64,000 bases of DNA from Amaranthus tricolor (taxonomy: Eukaryota; Streptophyta; Magnoliopsida; Caryophyllales; Amaranthaceae). The stretch covers positions 24,702,647-24,766,646 of the forward strand of contig NC_080057.1 of assembly GCF_026212465.1 (NCBI RefSeq). Reading direction: 5' to 3'. A program made the translations under genes and the position numbers. Under the pieces are notes generated by a model, which ran no database searches, had not been told where the DNA came from, and saw only the letters and a program-made list of their open reading frames with translations. Positions 25,186-37,800 of this stretch are shown piece by piece; the stretch's first letter is position 1, and each line of letters opens with the position of its first letter.

Positions 25186-25653
25186 GTGTTAAGTTTTCTT
25201 TTGCATTCATGATATGTTATTATTAATGTTTTAGCCTTTTAGGTCATGGTATTCTAAGTTTATCAATGTCCAACTATGCAACTTATTGTGACTTTTGTTG
25301 GTCATTGATATGTTTCACATATATATCAATAATTTTGAAATTGTGACTATTTGCAAGTCCATATGATAATGGGGTATTAGTATTCTATATCTTTATTAGT
25401 GCAGGGTAGGCAAGAGGAATGGGAGGGCCGAGGGGTAACTAGAATCAAACTTAGGACCTTACTGGGGAAAAGTGGTACTTGCTCCAACTAAAACAATATC
25501 ATATTCTCAGGTCTTATATTATTAATAACAATAATAATAATAAGTATTTAGGAAAATGATGTTACTCTAATTATAGATCCTGTCATAAACCCAAAAAATC
25601 TGAACTATTAGAGTGTGAATTTGATTATTGGTCGTCACTTACCGAATGTTCAA

Positions 25654-25685
<32 letters not shown>
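25654..25685 (+). repeat. (G)32 homopolymer
   Basis: Thirty-two consecutive G residues in AT-rich intergenic DNA about 470 bp downstream of the Trx o stop codon. It can form a G-quadruplex, or its length may be an assembly or sequencing uncertainty. Confidence 0.9.
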
Positions 25686-25686
<1 letters not shown>

Positions 25687-27524
25687 TCAGAGACTTTGTT
25701 TGATTTCACTCCTCACTCATATTAAGAATAAAATCTTTGTTTTCTTAGTTGTAGATTAGTTCTTCTATAAGATCGGTCCAATTAGAGAAAGTCTTTATTA
25801 ACGTTGCTTTCTGATTTTCATGTTTATTTGTTTGCTTCGGGTAGCTTACCTCATATTGTTGAGGTTTAGGCTTTGGGATGTTGTTGCTTAATTTAAGAGA
25901 AGTATTTTAGACTATTTTAGAGTTGTTTCGCGTACCTAATAAATTAGTCCAACTTGATTCAGGGTTCAATTACCTAATTTCAAAGAGTCTTTTTAATGTG
26001 TTTACTCACAAATTTAAATTAATTTAAGATTAACTAATATATTAATTTGATAGACTTAAAGGACACTCAACTGAACTTCATCAGATATATTAAAGTCCTG
26101 AATGAACAAAACTCTTATATACAGAGTATACCTCACAGCTTTCAGTTTCTTCATTCTAGCTACTTTAAGTCGCATGCATTTGTAACATCTAAAGCTTCAT
26201 CTTGCCGTCCTTCATCAAAATCCAACAAGAGCCATGTCACAAAAGTCTTATGTCAAATGTATTGAAAAAAAATTTCACAGATAAGATCATGACTGCCATA
26301 ACGCCAACGGTCATGGTGTCACATAAATCGTATCTTGCAGGTGTAAAATGCACTTATGCGCTTCATGACTTTTGCTGTTGTTGCGCCTTGAATTGACAAG
26401 GATTCAGACCAATTTTATAACTATATTCTCCAATTTCGTGTTACTTTTTTTAACATTTAGGTGTGAAAACACGATTAATAACCTGGTAAATACATAACAG
26501 ATTATAATGACTAATATGGTAAGAATAAAAACGGCTTATTATGTCTTGGCGTGTAAATCACAGGTTAGATAACATTACGTAGAGCGGCCCAGCAAGTTGA
26601 AAATTCGTTACAAATTAACTCTTTGTCATATGGTACCCTTTTTTCATTCTCAGGTAATATACCTAGCTGAAACAAACTAGTACAAAAATCTTCCGTGACT
26701 AGCAACTGTTCAATAGTTAGTCAAGTTGAACATCCAAACCAAGTAAAATGCCATTGATGTTTCCCTTAATGGATTTTTATAAAGATTTGGAATGTCTTGA
26801 TGCATTGTTTGGATGAAAGGAATTGGAGGAAAAAGATGTAACAGAGAAATGGGAGGGTGAGGCCTTTTAATTTGGATAACAAATGAGGATGTGGAGGGAA
26901 TTGAAAGGAAAAATGGAAAGTTTTGAAACGAAAACATTGTAGTTGGAGACTTGGAGTAAGGAAATTTCTTTCGGGTAGTTTTGACTTGTGAGCACAGTGG
27001 TTCTTAACTACTTATGCACTCAGACGTGTGTCGTCTTAGGTGGTGCATAATTCACTTAGAAGTTCATTTTTTGTGAAAAGTTGATTCATATTGTTTACAG
27101 TGCACGAAATAATGGCTAACTTATGCATATTTTCAATCAAAAGGTTGATGTATTATCTCAATTTTGCAATCTTTCTTCATATTGCTCAACAATCCCATGC
27201 TTGTCTTTTTTTATTGATTTCAGGAATAATTAAATCTGAAATAAAAAAGAACCTTCACTATACGGTTGCACAAAATTTCGGGTTTTAAGTCATCTTCATC
27301 AAGAGATGAAAAAGTTTCATAAAGAGACGATGGAGATTTTAACTGATTGATCATTATGTTTACTATGTTGTATGTTTTTAGTTTGACATTGTACATTATT
27401 TTAAGTGTAGAATAAGGCAATAAGCTATTAATTCTTATTACATCCCTTTTTGTGTTTACTTATGGTCGCTTGGTTGTTGGTATTATTAGATGATCCAAAT
27501 GAGAAGAGTATAGTCTATCAACTA

Positions 27525-27785
27525 GTTTCTTGAGAGACCTTTTTAAGAGACGGATTTCAAGCCCAACCCATTATAAGATTAATGTCTATTTACCGTATTC
27601 TTAATGCCTTCTTACATTATCCTTGATACTACTTACCGTAACTTAATGTCTACTTTTAATATCTTAAATGTCTACTTATATTATTCTTAATGCATACTTA
27701 CAATAGTTCAAAAAATATATAATGGGCTGGCCCAATTAGAGAGGTCTCTCAAAAAGATCGTTTCTCACAAGAATTTGTGATAGTC
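27525..27785. repeat. Dispersed repeat family R1, copy 2 (inverted)
   Basis: The reverse complement aligns along its length with 18614-18806: both start TATCACAAATTCTTGTGAGA, share AAGTAGACATTTAAGATAT and GGTAA(A/G)TAGACATTAATCTT, and contain TAATGGG(C/T)TGGGCTT. This copy has about 65 bp of extra interior sequence. Confidence 0.65.
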
Positions 27786-28299
27786 TATTCAGTTATTGAT
27801 AATATAATTTAGCTAGGAACCTAATTAACAAGGTTTATGAATTATGATAATGCTTATTATGCTCTAATATAAAAATTTAAATAAAATTCATTCTCGTTCA
27901 TTATCATTTGAAAAGTTAGAAACTATAAAACATATCATTGATCACACAGTACTAACCCCATTTTGTGAAATTTGCACGACACATGGCCCAAATGTATGAC
28001 CATCAACACGACATATCAAGCTCGGAATTTTATAACCAATTTAAAAGAAAAATATAAAAATAAAGAAATTTATGTTGTAGCTCATAATATGTCTTATAAG
28101 TATTTTACAGTTTAGAACGGCCGACATGATAAGATATTGACACAATCCAAAATGACATGGCTTAAACACAAATTAAATATGTAATTGTCTTGCATTACAT
28201 TTATATATCCTTCCAAAATCTCCAACTTCCTACAACCCTACACATTACATCCGCACAATATGCAGCCATAAGAAGTTTAGAAAAAGGAAGGTTGGATTA

Positions 28300-28810
28300 A
28301 GAATATTATATTTTAAATAAGTAAAAGAAAAAGACTATGGCCAAAGTTGGGTTTTGCATCAGTTGCAACAAATATTATATTTCACTAAAATAGTTAAAAA
28401 AAAAACAAAATTAAAAATATAATATTTTAAACAAGAAAAGGAAAAAGAAAAAGAAAAAGCTTGACAAATATTATATCTTAAATGTTAAATTTAAGTTCTA
28501 TCCTCATTAACCATTCACAATCTACTCTGTGATCAAAAGAAAAAGAAAAATACATTGAGAGAGAGTCGGGTTTTATATCAAACACGACAAAAATTATATT
28601 CTACATGCTAGAAAAATAGTAAAAAAATAAAATTAAAAATTTATTTATTTTAAACAAGTAAAAGAAAAGGATAATGGGAGAGACTTAATGCTTGCATTAA
28701 TAGCACAAATATTATTGGATAGAAGATGATGCACATTTACAATCTACTTTGTAATCAAAAGAAAAAGAAAAAGAAAAAGAAAGAAAAAATAAAGCAAAGC
28801 ATAGAAGATG
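28300..28810. repeat. Tandem array of about 220-bp imperfect units upstream of cyclin U
   Basis: Corresponding words recur at about 28320, 28535 and 28755: (C/T)AAAAGAAAAAGA, then a GGGTTTT(G/A)(C/T)ATCA block, then AAATTAAAAAT...TATTTTAAACAAG. The exact word TAGAAGATGATGCACATTTACA also occurs twice (about 28720 and 28802). These read as two to three degenerate tandem copies ending about 100 bp before the CT-rich transcription-start region. Confidence 0.6.
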
Positions 28811-28884
28811 ATGCACATTTACAGAGAAATAGTTGTAATAAAATAAATCTCAATTATTGGATGCCAGACCCATACTCATTCCCC

Positions 28885-29181
28885 ATTCTCTTTCTCTCTC
28901 TTGTTCTTCCACTTTCTCTCTCTTTCTGGTAGAGTGTCTGTTCTGTACAGTAGTCTGTACCCAGCTCTTACATCTACCAGCAAGAGAGACGATCTACAAT
29001 CTACAAACCAATCTATTCCTTTTTTGTTCTTCAATTTTTACAAATTTGGAAATACCTAAATGATGTTAACATTCTAATTCAATTCCTTTAACTTGTTTTT
29101 TGTTCAATTTTGTTCGCAAGGATTTTTAGCTCAATGCCGGAACAAGATTTCCTTTGTCGGACTCTTACTTGTTCTGAATCT
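28885..29181 (+). promoter_or_regulatory. CT-rich start region and 5' exon of the cyclin U gene
   Basis: A CTCTTTCTCTCTC tract at about 28888-28935 resembles the pyrimidine patches near plant transcription starts. A splice donor TCT|GTAAGT at 29181/29182 pairs with an acceptor at 30573, giving a 1.4-kb leader intron. The leader contains a very short upstream frame at about 29062 and an in-frame ATG at 29134 (see findings). Confidence 0.55.
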
Positions 29182-30058
29182 GTAAGTTTATTTATGTTTA
29201 AGGTTGTTTTGTTTTGTACTACTTTTATGGAATTGATTGATTCCGTGTCATACTTCCAATGCTTGCAATATCAGTTTCTTTAGCTTTGTATTTAGCTTTC
29301 AATTTTGTAAGATCAGCAATGGTTGGTTTGGTTGTTGAGAATCATCAGTTGAGATTTGAGATTGCATGCTTACATGGTTTTATTGTATTTTTAAGCTTTT
29401 TTTTTCTTTTTCTTTTTTAGGTATTACATATTGATATTTATATTCTTACTAGCTCACTACTATTAGATAGTGTGAATTCATCCCTTCTTAGTTCTTACAT
29501 TACAGATTTACAGGATTTGGGTTGAATTTTGGTTTCCACCGACATTTATCCCCAATATTGTTAGATCTTTCTGGTGTTGATTTCAAAGTTAGGTCAGAAA
29601 ATGTTAGTGAGAGAAAGTATTTTTAAGAGCTTATGTCACTACAAATATTAGGGCATTATTATTTTTAGGCTGAGGGTTTTAGTCGGTGTTTCTTAATTCC
29701 AGTTATGTTTAGCAACTAATAATATTTTATTACCCTAATGTCATTACTCATTAGTGGCTTCTAACGAGGCCAGGTTTTGGGTGTCCATCTAAGAAACCTT
29801 ACTGTTGTGGGTGATAATTGTTTACAGTTGACTTGTTGGTTCTTAAATTCAACAAATTGTAGAAGTTTTATTCACTTTTTGGGTCTGCTGGTTTTCACTT
29901 AAGCATAATAGGAGTAGTTTTTATCTGAAATAGAGATTAGTTTGGATATTAATCAATTCGAAACCTCTGAAATACGAGTATTTTTTCTGCTAAAAGTCTC
30001 GATTCTTTGTTTGTAAATCGTACATTGCTGTGAATTAACTAGATTTGCATATATGTAC

Positions 30059-30169
30059 CATGTGACAACTAATTTTCTCAAAATGGCCCAAAAATAGTTC
30101 AAAACCTACTGTAATTTGCTTTTCCAAATTCGCAGTTTGCGAGAAAATTAGCAAATCATCATGTGTCAC
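30059..30169. mobile_element. MITE-like repeat in the cyclin leader intron (family copy 2)
   Basis: Ends CATGTGACAACTAATTTTC and GAAAATTAGCAAATCATCATG are inverted. The core (TGGCCCAAAAATAG, AATTCGCAGTTTGCGAG) aligns with the copy in RAN1 intron 8 at 7513-7621. Confidence 0.5.
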
Positions 30170-30585
30170 TTCTTGAATGCTGATAATGAGCATCAACGGC
30201 TGAAGTTGTGCACCTTCCGTCCTTTTGAATTTGACACACTTCTATTTATATATATGTCCCTTTAATTTTGTCGCGTTTCCTTCTTTAGATATGGTCCACA
30301 TTCTCTCCTTCAATCTCATCTACAAACTTCTCTTTTTCCATGTGATCCATATATCTCTTCCACCCACTTTTTTTGTCATATTCTTCAAGTACAAATTAAT
30401 ATTACAACTCCGTCCTTTTCCCTCAAACTTAAAGGTTAAGAGGGAGTACATCACAATAATAATACTATGAATCTCATTTTTAGTTTAAGACTTGACCTTG
30501 TTTTTATTCTCTATAATTATGACTTTGGTTTCTTGTACTGGCTGTTACATAGCACTTCTATTAATCAATGCAGCCATGTCTCAAG

Positions 30586-33131
30586 ATGGAAGCACTTGCT
30601 CTTCACACTGATTATGCCGGAACTGATATTTACCTCAAATTGGGTTTGAAAGAGCAAGAAAAAGGAGCAACGAGAACACCAAGGTTCTTGTCACTTTTAT
30701 CTTCTCTTCTAGAGCATATTGTTCAAAAGAATGATTTTTTGTTGGAGACAACCCAAATTGAAGATGTTCTCACTGTATTTCATGGTTCTAGAGCTCCACC
30801 TGTTAGCATACAACAATATGTTGACCGAATATACAAGTATGCAGGGTGTAGCCCATCCTGTTTTATTGCGGCATACATTTACGTGGATAGATACCTCCAA
30901 CAGACGAAGACTTTTTTGACTTCCCTAAATGTCCACCGGCTCCTAGCTTCTAGTGTTATGGTGGCTGCAAAATTTGTGGACGATTCGTAAGTATTGCTCT
31001 CTAAACTCATGAATTTCTTGTCCCTGTAAAACTTGTCTGTCAAACCTATATTTTTTTTAGCATGATTTGGATAAATGTAATCACAGAGTTCCATGCGCCA
31101 AATTGAATTCTGATCGTTTTGAACTCCATCCTGGGTAATGTGCACTGCAATTTTTTGCGGGGGAATGAGCGGGGGAGGGGGTTATGAAGTCAAAGGCAGT
31201 TATGTTGTGGTCTCAAGTAGTTAATTCAATATATGTTTCCTCTATCCAAATATTGGGACTTGCATATAAAAGATAAGTAGATTATCTTAGCTTCTCACTA
31301 AGAATATAATTTCTTTTGTGGATTTTTTACATAAATGACGTACATTTTTTGGTGGAAGAAATAGTTATTAAATAATGGTTCTAATGCTGGATTCCCTTGT
31401 CACATTAATATTGGTTGCCATAACAGCTCGTAAAAGTTGAGAAACCCATAACCTGCTGCTCTAACCTTACTGATAAGAAACTGAACCATATCACATTAAA
31501 AACAAGACAAAGGTAGGACTTGGAAGTCATTCACGACGAATATCTAGCAAAACATTTTCGGCAAAGTCTTATTGAGAAAAAAGTATGGACAGAGTTCTCT
31601 GATTGGTGGTCATGTAGCATACATGTTACAAAGTGCAAATCTGTTAATTGAGCTATGGTATTGGTAGGTAACAATGTCTACCACCAACTGCTCTAGATTG
31701 TGGATTTGCATTGGAGAAAATTATCAGTAGATAGTTTGACACCAATTTAGCCTAAGGTGATAACTAATTCTACTAGAATAATCTTATGGTGTGTTTAGAG
31801 GGTCCGCACAGCTATAATCTTCAGAAAGAAAAAAAGGCTTCTGAAACAAATCTCCCCCTATCTTGAAAGAAATTGTCCTTAATTTTGAGCCATCACCATT
31901 TATTTCATCCTCATAGAATGGAGAGAGATCTCCCACATTAAAGTAACATGAACACCATAATCATCCAAAAGCTTCAACTTGTAACCATTGTTTCTCCTCT
32001 TCTCCATAGTCTGGAAAGGACCCCATCCCTAGGCATAAGTGAGTTATTCCTCTTATATAAGAACCTCTCCTTTCTAAGGTGTATCAAAACAAGTTCAGCA
32101 ACTTCATAACTCTTCTTGTTAGCTCTAGCAGCATACCTTGCATAGAATTTCTCAAATCGCATCTTGACATCAGCATGCAGTGTCTTCGTTGTGGAACTTT
32201 ATTTTTGCTTCAAAACTCGGCTCTTCTTTGGTAGGTGATCAATTGACACATGGAATGAATTCATACACCACCTTAAAAAGATTCAATGAGGTTGCAACAC
32301 TATGAGAATGGTTGTATGCGAACTCACAATAAGAAGGTTTGAGATCCCAATTTCTTTAGTGCTTGGTAACATGGGTATGGAGCATTGGCCTTGTGGTACA
32401 AAACAAGAGATAAGTACCCATCAACTTTCTCAAGTTGGTTGGAAAGTAACTCAAGAACATATGGTCTCTATATAAAAAAAAGTCTTTAAGGATTTCATGG
32501 AACGTCACAACCTCCCTAAAAGCGAACAGCCAGACACTTCAAATTCTCATAGGATTATGGATCAAACCACGTTCATATTCTTCTGTATCTAATGTTGTTG
32601 ACTTGAGTTCATTATTTACAAACTGAATTTTCTACAATTGATTTGCATATGCTGAAACCATCATTACGCATTGATAACATGATTTCATTTCCTTATTGAT
32701 TTAAATATGTTATCATGATAGCTGTAGTCTTGTTGTCTTCAACTTAATAACATGTTATGTGAGAAATGATTTTAATATACTAAAATCGGTTTTGATGACT
32801 GTAATTTAGCTTCAGTGATTAGGTATGACAAGAAAAAAAACTAGTTCTATGGTGATGAAAGTTTGTTTGGTGTTGCAGATTCTTTAACAACGCATATTAC
32901 GCCAAAGTTGGAGGTATAAGCACTTCTGAAATGAACAAATTGGAGATGAAATTACTGTTTAGCGTTGATTTTAGACTTCAAATAAATGTAGAAACATTTA
33001 GGAAATATTGTTTGCTTTTGGAAAAAGAATCCAAAGGATGTCAAATTGATCGGCCGATCAAGACATGTTGGGTGAAAGGGAGTTGGTCAAGGAATGATGA
33101 ATGCGCAACCAAGACTCCGGTCGCTAGATGA
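30586..33131 (+). CDS. CYCU3;1: U-type (P-type) cyclin, CYCU3;1-like
   Basis: Two coding exons, 30586-30986 and 32879-33131, join in phase for 654 nt and 217 residues. The N terminus (MEALAL...YLKLGL) and the C-terminal TP...AR tail resemble Arabidopsis CYCU3;1 rather than U1, U2 or U4. The cyclin box spans about 35-165 and includes TVFHG (63-67), the YAGCSPSCF block (85-93), LNVHRLLASSVMVAAKF (114-130), and NNAYYAKVGG just after the splice. Plant U cyclins are relatives of yeast Pho80 that bind CDKA and are linked to cell division and nutrient signals. The start chosen follows the family. An in-frame upstream ATG at 29134 could add 20 residues through the leader intron. The 1.9-kb intron carries a gypsy relic. 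The only unusual point in the box is Ser134-Phe135 at the splice site. Confidence 0.92.
31800..32465 (-). pseudogene. Ty3/gypsy retrotransposon pol relic
   Basis: Inside the cyclin intron and antisense to it. The minus strand encodes, across several broken frames, end-of-integrase and chromodomain-proximal sequence typical of plant gypsy polyproteins. One block reads RFEKFYARYAARANKKSYEV (32162-32103) followed by an HLRKERF motif; a second resembles YKLKLLDDYGV (near 31960); a third resembles EFAYNHS (near 32320). Stops and frameshifts separate them. No LTRs are seen, so it is a truncated, dead fragment. Confidence 0.75.
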
Positions 33132-34878
33132 TGACTTGATCATTCCAATTGTATCCTTAGAAAATTGTGTTGTAGGAGTAGATGTAACAGTGTAATTATG
33201 TACAGTCAGTCATCCAGCATGAGCATCCGATTGCCAAATATATGGAATGTTTGTCTGTGAGCTTGTCGATTCTATCTGATTGTAATCACATTAAATGAAT
33301 ATGCTTGTTTCAGTCCCCGTTTCCACTAATTGTTTTGCTGCTCAGATGTCTTCCCGATGTAAAAGTACCTCGAGCTATAGAAGGTATCCGTCTATTTATC
33401 AATTTTGATTCTGTCAATTTTCGGTAATTATTTTGCTTCCCTTCTATTGTTTCTAGATGGGAAAATGCTATGACTGTAAATGGGCATCTATCTTCGGCAT
33501 GTGTTTGGTTCGCAGGAGGAGGCTTCGAGCTAACACGCGCCAAAATGTGATCGTTGATTTGTGTATCAGGTCACACCATAATGTGTAGTCGAAAACATAG
33601 TTTGAACTGCTTATTTCCATGTTGAACTGTGTAAGGGCTGCAAAAACAGAGAATCATTTCAGAGTCGAACTCAGAATGGGCTTGATAAAACACTGCAAAT
33701 GCTACTGTAGCCCATGAATCTGAAGTTAGAGAAGAGCTACAGTGGTAATATAGAATTGTTGAGAGTTATATACAGCACGCGGTCATGCCCTCTTACCCAT
33801 AGTGCAAAAACAGGCAGCATCAACAATTCCCGCCTTATTATAAAGGTTTTTAAGTTTAATATGACCAAAACATAAGCCGCATTGACCTTCGTACCACGAA
33901 CATGACCAAATTCATATTTTTGCACTACCCTGTTACCTTTCCAACAACAAAAATGTCAAAAACTAAATCTCAAAAATTAGGATTGTCTTCCATATTACTA
34001 TATAGATCTAATCCTAATGTCATTACATGGTTTGTAAAGGCAATATTTGTTTAAAGAATTGTCCCAGTTGTCGATGTCACGCCTAATATGGAATCAACGG
34101 GAGTTACACAAGACTTGCGGTGTGTAGATTACTATTTTATTTCCTTACTTTTATTTGCAAATAGGGTGTTTATTAAATCAAATGTGTAAATTTAGAAAAA
34201 AATGAAGAGAAAGATTGAATCATGTGGATAATATAAATATATAGCAAACAATGATTAATTACAAGCATCAATAGGGACCAACTACACATCTTAAGGGGAT
34301 CCTAAAAGAATGTATAGTTCATCCATTGAAAAAAAAATAGTCACAAGCTTTGATGAGCATCATCATGGCGTTCAATTTTTTACCCAATTTATTCTCATAT
34401 CCATCCACTACTCAATTCATACTCATTGCCCAGGTAAAAGAAATGTGAACCTTCGAAATTTTACCCACCTTTTATATAACATTGTCAGCTTGTTAGCCTT
34501 GTTATACATAGTTAACTCTTTTTTGGCTTAATGTTTATAAATTCATTATACTCAGAAAAATACTTATACATTAATATTATATTTGGTATATTTACAAAAA
34601 CATAAGATCACCAACAATGATAACCTTTTTAAGGGGTTTAAAATCTAAAAGGCAAGAAGAAGAAATCACCATGAAGAATTTCTCTAAAAATTAGAATGCA
34701 TGTATTGGCTTTACATCTCTCTAGTCTATTCTATTTCTATCATATTACAGGGCCAATAATGCCAGATACAAAAAAATAGAAGGCTACTTCATCCCCTCCA
34801 ACTTTGAATATGAACCTATTTGACATTTGTGCAAGCAAACGAGTTCCCAAATGGTTAGTTAAAAGATTGCAATGATAA
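33132..34878. other. Intergenic region between convergent cyclin U and ARIA-like genes
   Basis: The two genes converge here, so the stretch holds both 3' UTRs and AT-rich spacer. No further gene, RNA or element can be supported. Confidence 0.5.
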
Positions 34879-37800
34879 CTAGATCATCTGTGATTCAGTC
34901 ACCTCAACGAAATTAGGCTTGGTAAGAACTCTGTCAAAAAAGTTACGAATCTCCGGTAAAACTCGTTGAATTAGGCGAGTATACCTGTAAAACAAATGAA
35001 CCATCAAACAAAAATCAGACAATTGACTTTCAGGGGGCCAAGAAAAAATTTGAAAAGTTTTTGAGAAGGCAATGTGCCATTTCAAAGATCATGATATTTT
35101 CAAACTTTGTATCTTTTCTTTAACCAATAAATATATACTACGTAATTTAATATTAAGATTCCCAATTCTGAGGGATAGCCAGAAGTGCAAAAAACCAAAG
35201 CCCGAAAGAAAAATGCCCAATATTCATATTATTTTCAAATAACATGCAAATTTTCCAATTTACATATGAAACCTTTCATCCACTATTTTACGCAAGACTT
35301 TGAAAAACTCAAGAATGACGGTGTTTTGCCCCAAGAAAATTTAAAATTTTGACGTATTTATCAAATTCATGCTCCAACCTTGACCTCATTTTTTCAACTA
35401 GTACTCTTTATGTTACAATTTTTATTGTGCAAGATATTTTTGGATGTTGTAATAAATTTTTTGAAATAATACTTCTATTAAATTATAAATATTACAAATG
35501 ACAATTAAAAAGTTGAAAAAATATGCATAAATATCCTAAGAAAAGTTGACGTATTGCAGCATAAAATGTTCAATAGAAGCAAAAGATAATTGTGGAGACA
35601 TAAATTCTATTCTGTAATAATGAAACTTACCAGGACTTAGAAATTAATCCATCAAACTGCTCCAAGATAAACAAGATACAAGAGTTGCGTAATGACATAG
35701 CATTGAATGCCTCCGACAACTCATACATCAGTGCAACGTTCTCCACGGAAATATCCTGAAAGTTGAACATTATAGTTTTAACAAAAATCTTATTAAGTAG
35801 CTTGAAACTAGAAATTAAACATTTGGAAAGACAACACTCGCAAACTCTACACCAAGCATACCTGGGCAATGGCATACTCGCAAAGTCGTTTAAGACCATC
35901 TAGTAGGTACTGGTCAGCAGCTCTAAGCAAATCTTGTGCAATATCCTGATCGACTTTTACAGAACCTGTATATATATATCTGCAAAACCACTAAGACTGG
36001 TTATTGACCTTCTCAGGACAGAGTTACAATATTTAAAAACCATACCTCATCATCAACTCAAAGACGTTCCATCGAATATTTGGAATCTCTATATCCTTAG
36101 CATCCTTTTCCTGAAATCATTTTATTGCAAGAATTTAAGATTAATATATACAGCATGCATTGACTTACACTAAAATACTAGTTTGTCAAAACACCTACCA
36201 TGATCATGTTTAAACTACAATCAAGTAACTACAAAGATTTGTTAAATCTAAAGTGTGCTTAGGCTTACCCTATAACCACCATCAAACATTGCACGAAATG
36301 TATCAGAAGATGCAAGAAGGCATATACGGTGAGCATAAAATCTCCGACCTGAAAGCAAACAAAGGTGTACCATCTACAAGTTAAAAATTTTAAAGTTGGA
36401 ATCATCTAAGAAGAAGCTTCTGTAAATAATTAAAAGATAACAACCTTCTACAAGGAAGGTAACATCAGACAAAGTCGAATTATTTACATATTGCTCTCCC
36501 AAATACACCTGCACAAGTAAAATACCAAATACTTACTAATGAACATTAATTAGAAAATAAAATGGATATATTTTTCCAGTGAAGCAAAATATGTCACAGA
36601 ATGAACTTTATACATATTGCAAAGAAACAATCTAAGAAAGCTCTAGTCTACAAATGTGTGATCCAGCATTTTAACTTTTACATGCATGAAATACAAGCCA
36701 AGAGGCACACCTGTGGAGTTGGTGAGGGAGGAGCTGCATCAACTGGTGAGACTATAGTGGCTTTGCTAGCCATCGTGTACAAAGCCATTGAACCATCTCG
36801 CTGCTGCTTAATTACTGTACTTTCAAGAAGTTCTAAGAGCAGCTCCAAACCTAAAGAAAAAGCAGTTTTCCAAAAATTAATAACGAATGAGGGAAAACAA
36901 GGTTTCAATGAAGACAAAAAGACCTGATAAATAGAAACGTCATCCCATAAATGGTCATTGAGAAAAAACCGTACCATTATTGTCGATGAAGATCTTCCTT
37001 TGATGCTCAGGAGAGCAAAGGTGAGCAAGAGCTAATGCAACCCGTATTTGAACACTTTTATCAGCTACCCGCATCAGATACAACAGATAGGTCAATACCT
37101 GTTACAAAAATCGTGGTAAAAAAGTATGCACCATGAGACCAGAATAATATCCAAAAGATTGCTTGAGATTAAACGATTGAATAAGGTCAGTTGATAACAT
37201 GGTAGACTTACTCGTCCGTGAATCTTTTCCTCCAACCTCTTCAGGGTCTTTGCCACACAATCCTTAGTTGGCTGCAGAATGAACAAACTAATCTAGTGTA
37301 AGCATTAACAAGTGTAAAGAAAATGCACATCAGTTTCTGCAGATAAAAACATAAACCAGCAATAATGTCCTTAACAGGGCTTATATGAAAATTATGGACA
37401 GCATAAAACTGGAAAGTGACAATATATTACACCCTCACCTCATCTTCCCCCACTACAATTGTTCCCCAGTGCTCATAACCAAAATATGCGCACATTTGCA
37501 AATTTGTAAATATCCAAGTCAAAAAATTTGTCTGTTTCAATATATGACTACTGACATCACACTCTTACAGAAATACAAAGAATGTTGTAATTGGCTTTTT
37601 ACGTAGATGGATTTAGGACCCAAGCAAGTCCATTCCCCAAAACACTACAGCCTATCACTCCTCTTCCCCACAGGCTAGAAACCCCCTAACAGTCCTGTAC
37701 CAAGTAAAACTTATTCTTGGTTAAATAGCTTGTCATTTTGTAGCTGTAGCAGGTTTGCAAGCTTCTTAGTCATAATATGCATAATGCACCACTAAATAAG

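Larger units (their letters stand above)
25186..28299. other. Intergenic region downstream of Trx o
   Basis: The first few hundred bases are presumably the Trx o 3' UTR. After that I see the G homopolymer (25654-25685), a Ser/Pro/Phe-rich low-complexity stretch near 26710-26937 that looks like an old repeat, and the second copy of repeat family R1 (about 27525-27785). No gene can be supported. Confidence 0.5.

Noticed and set aside
36601..36927. 108-codon plus-strand open stretch
   Set aside because: Antisense shadow of ARIA-like exon 12 and flanking introns.
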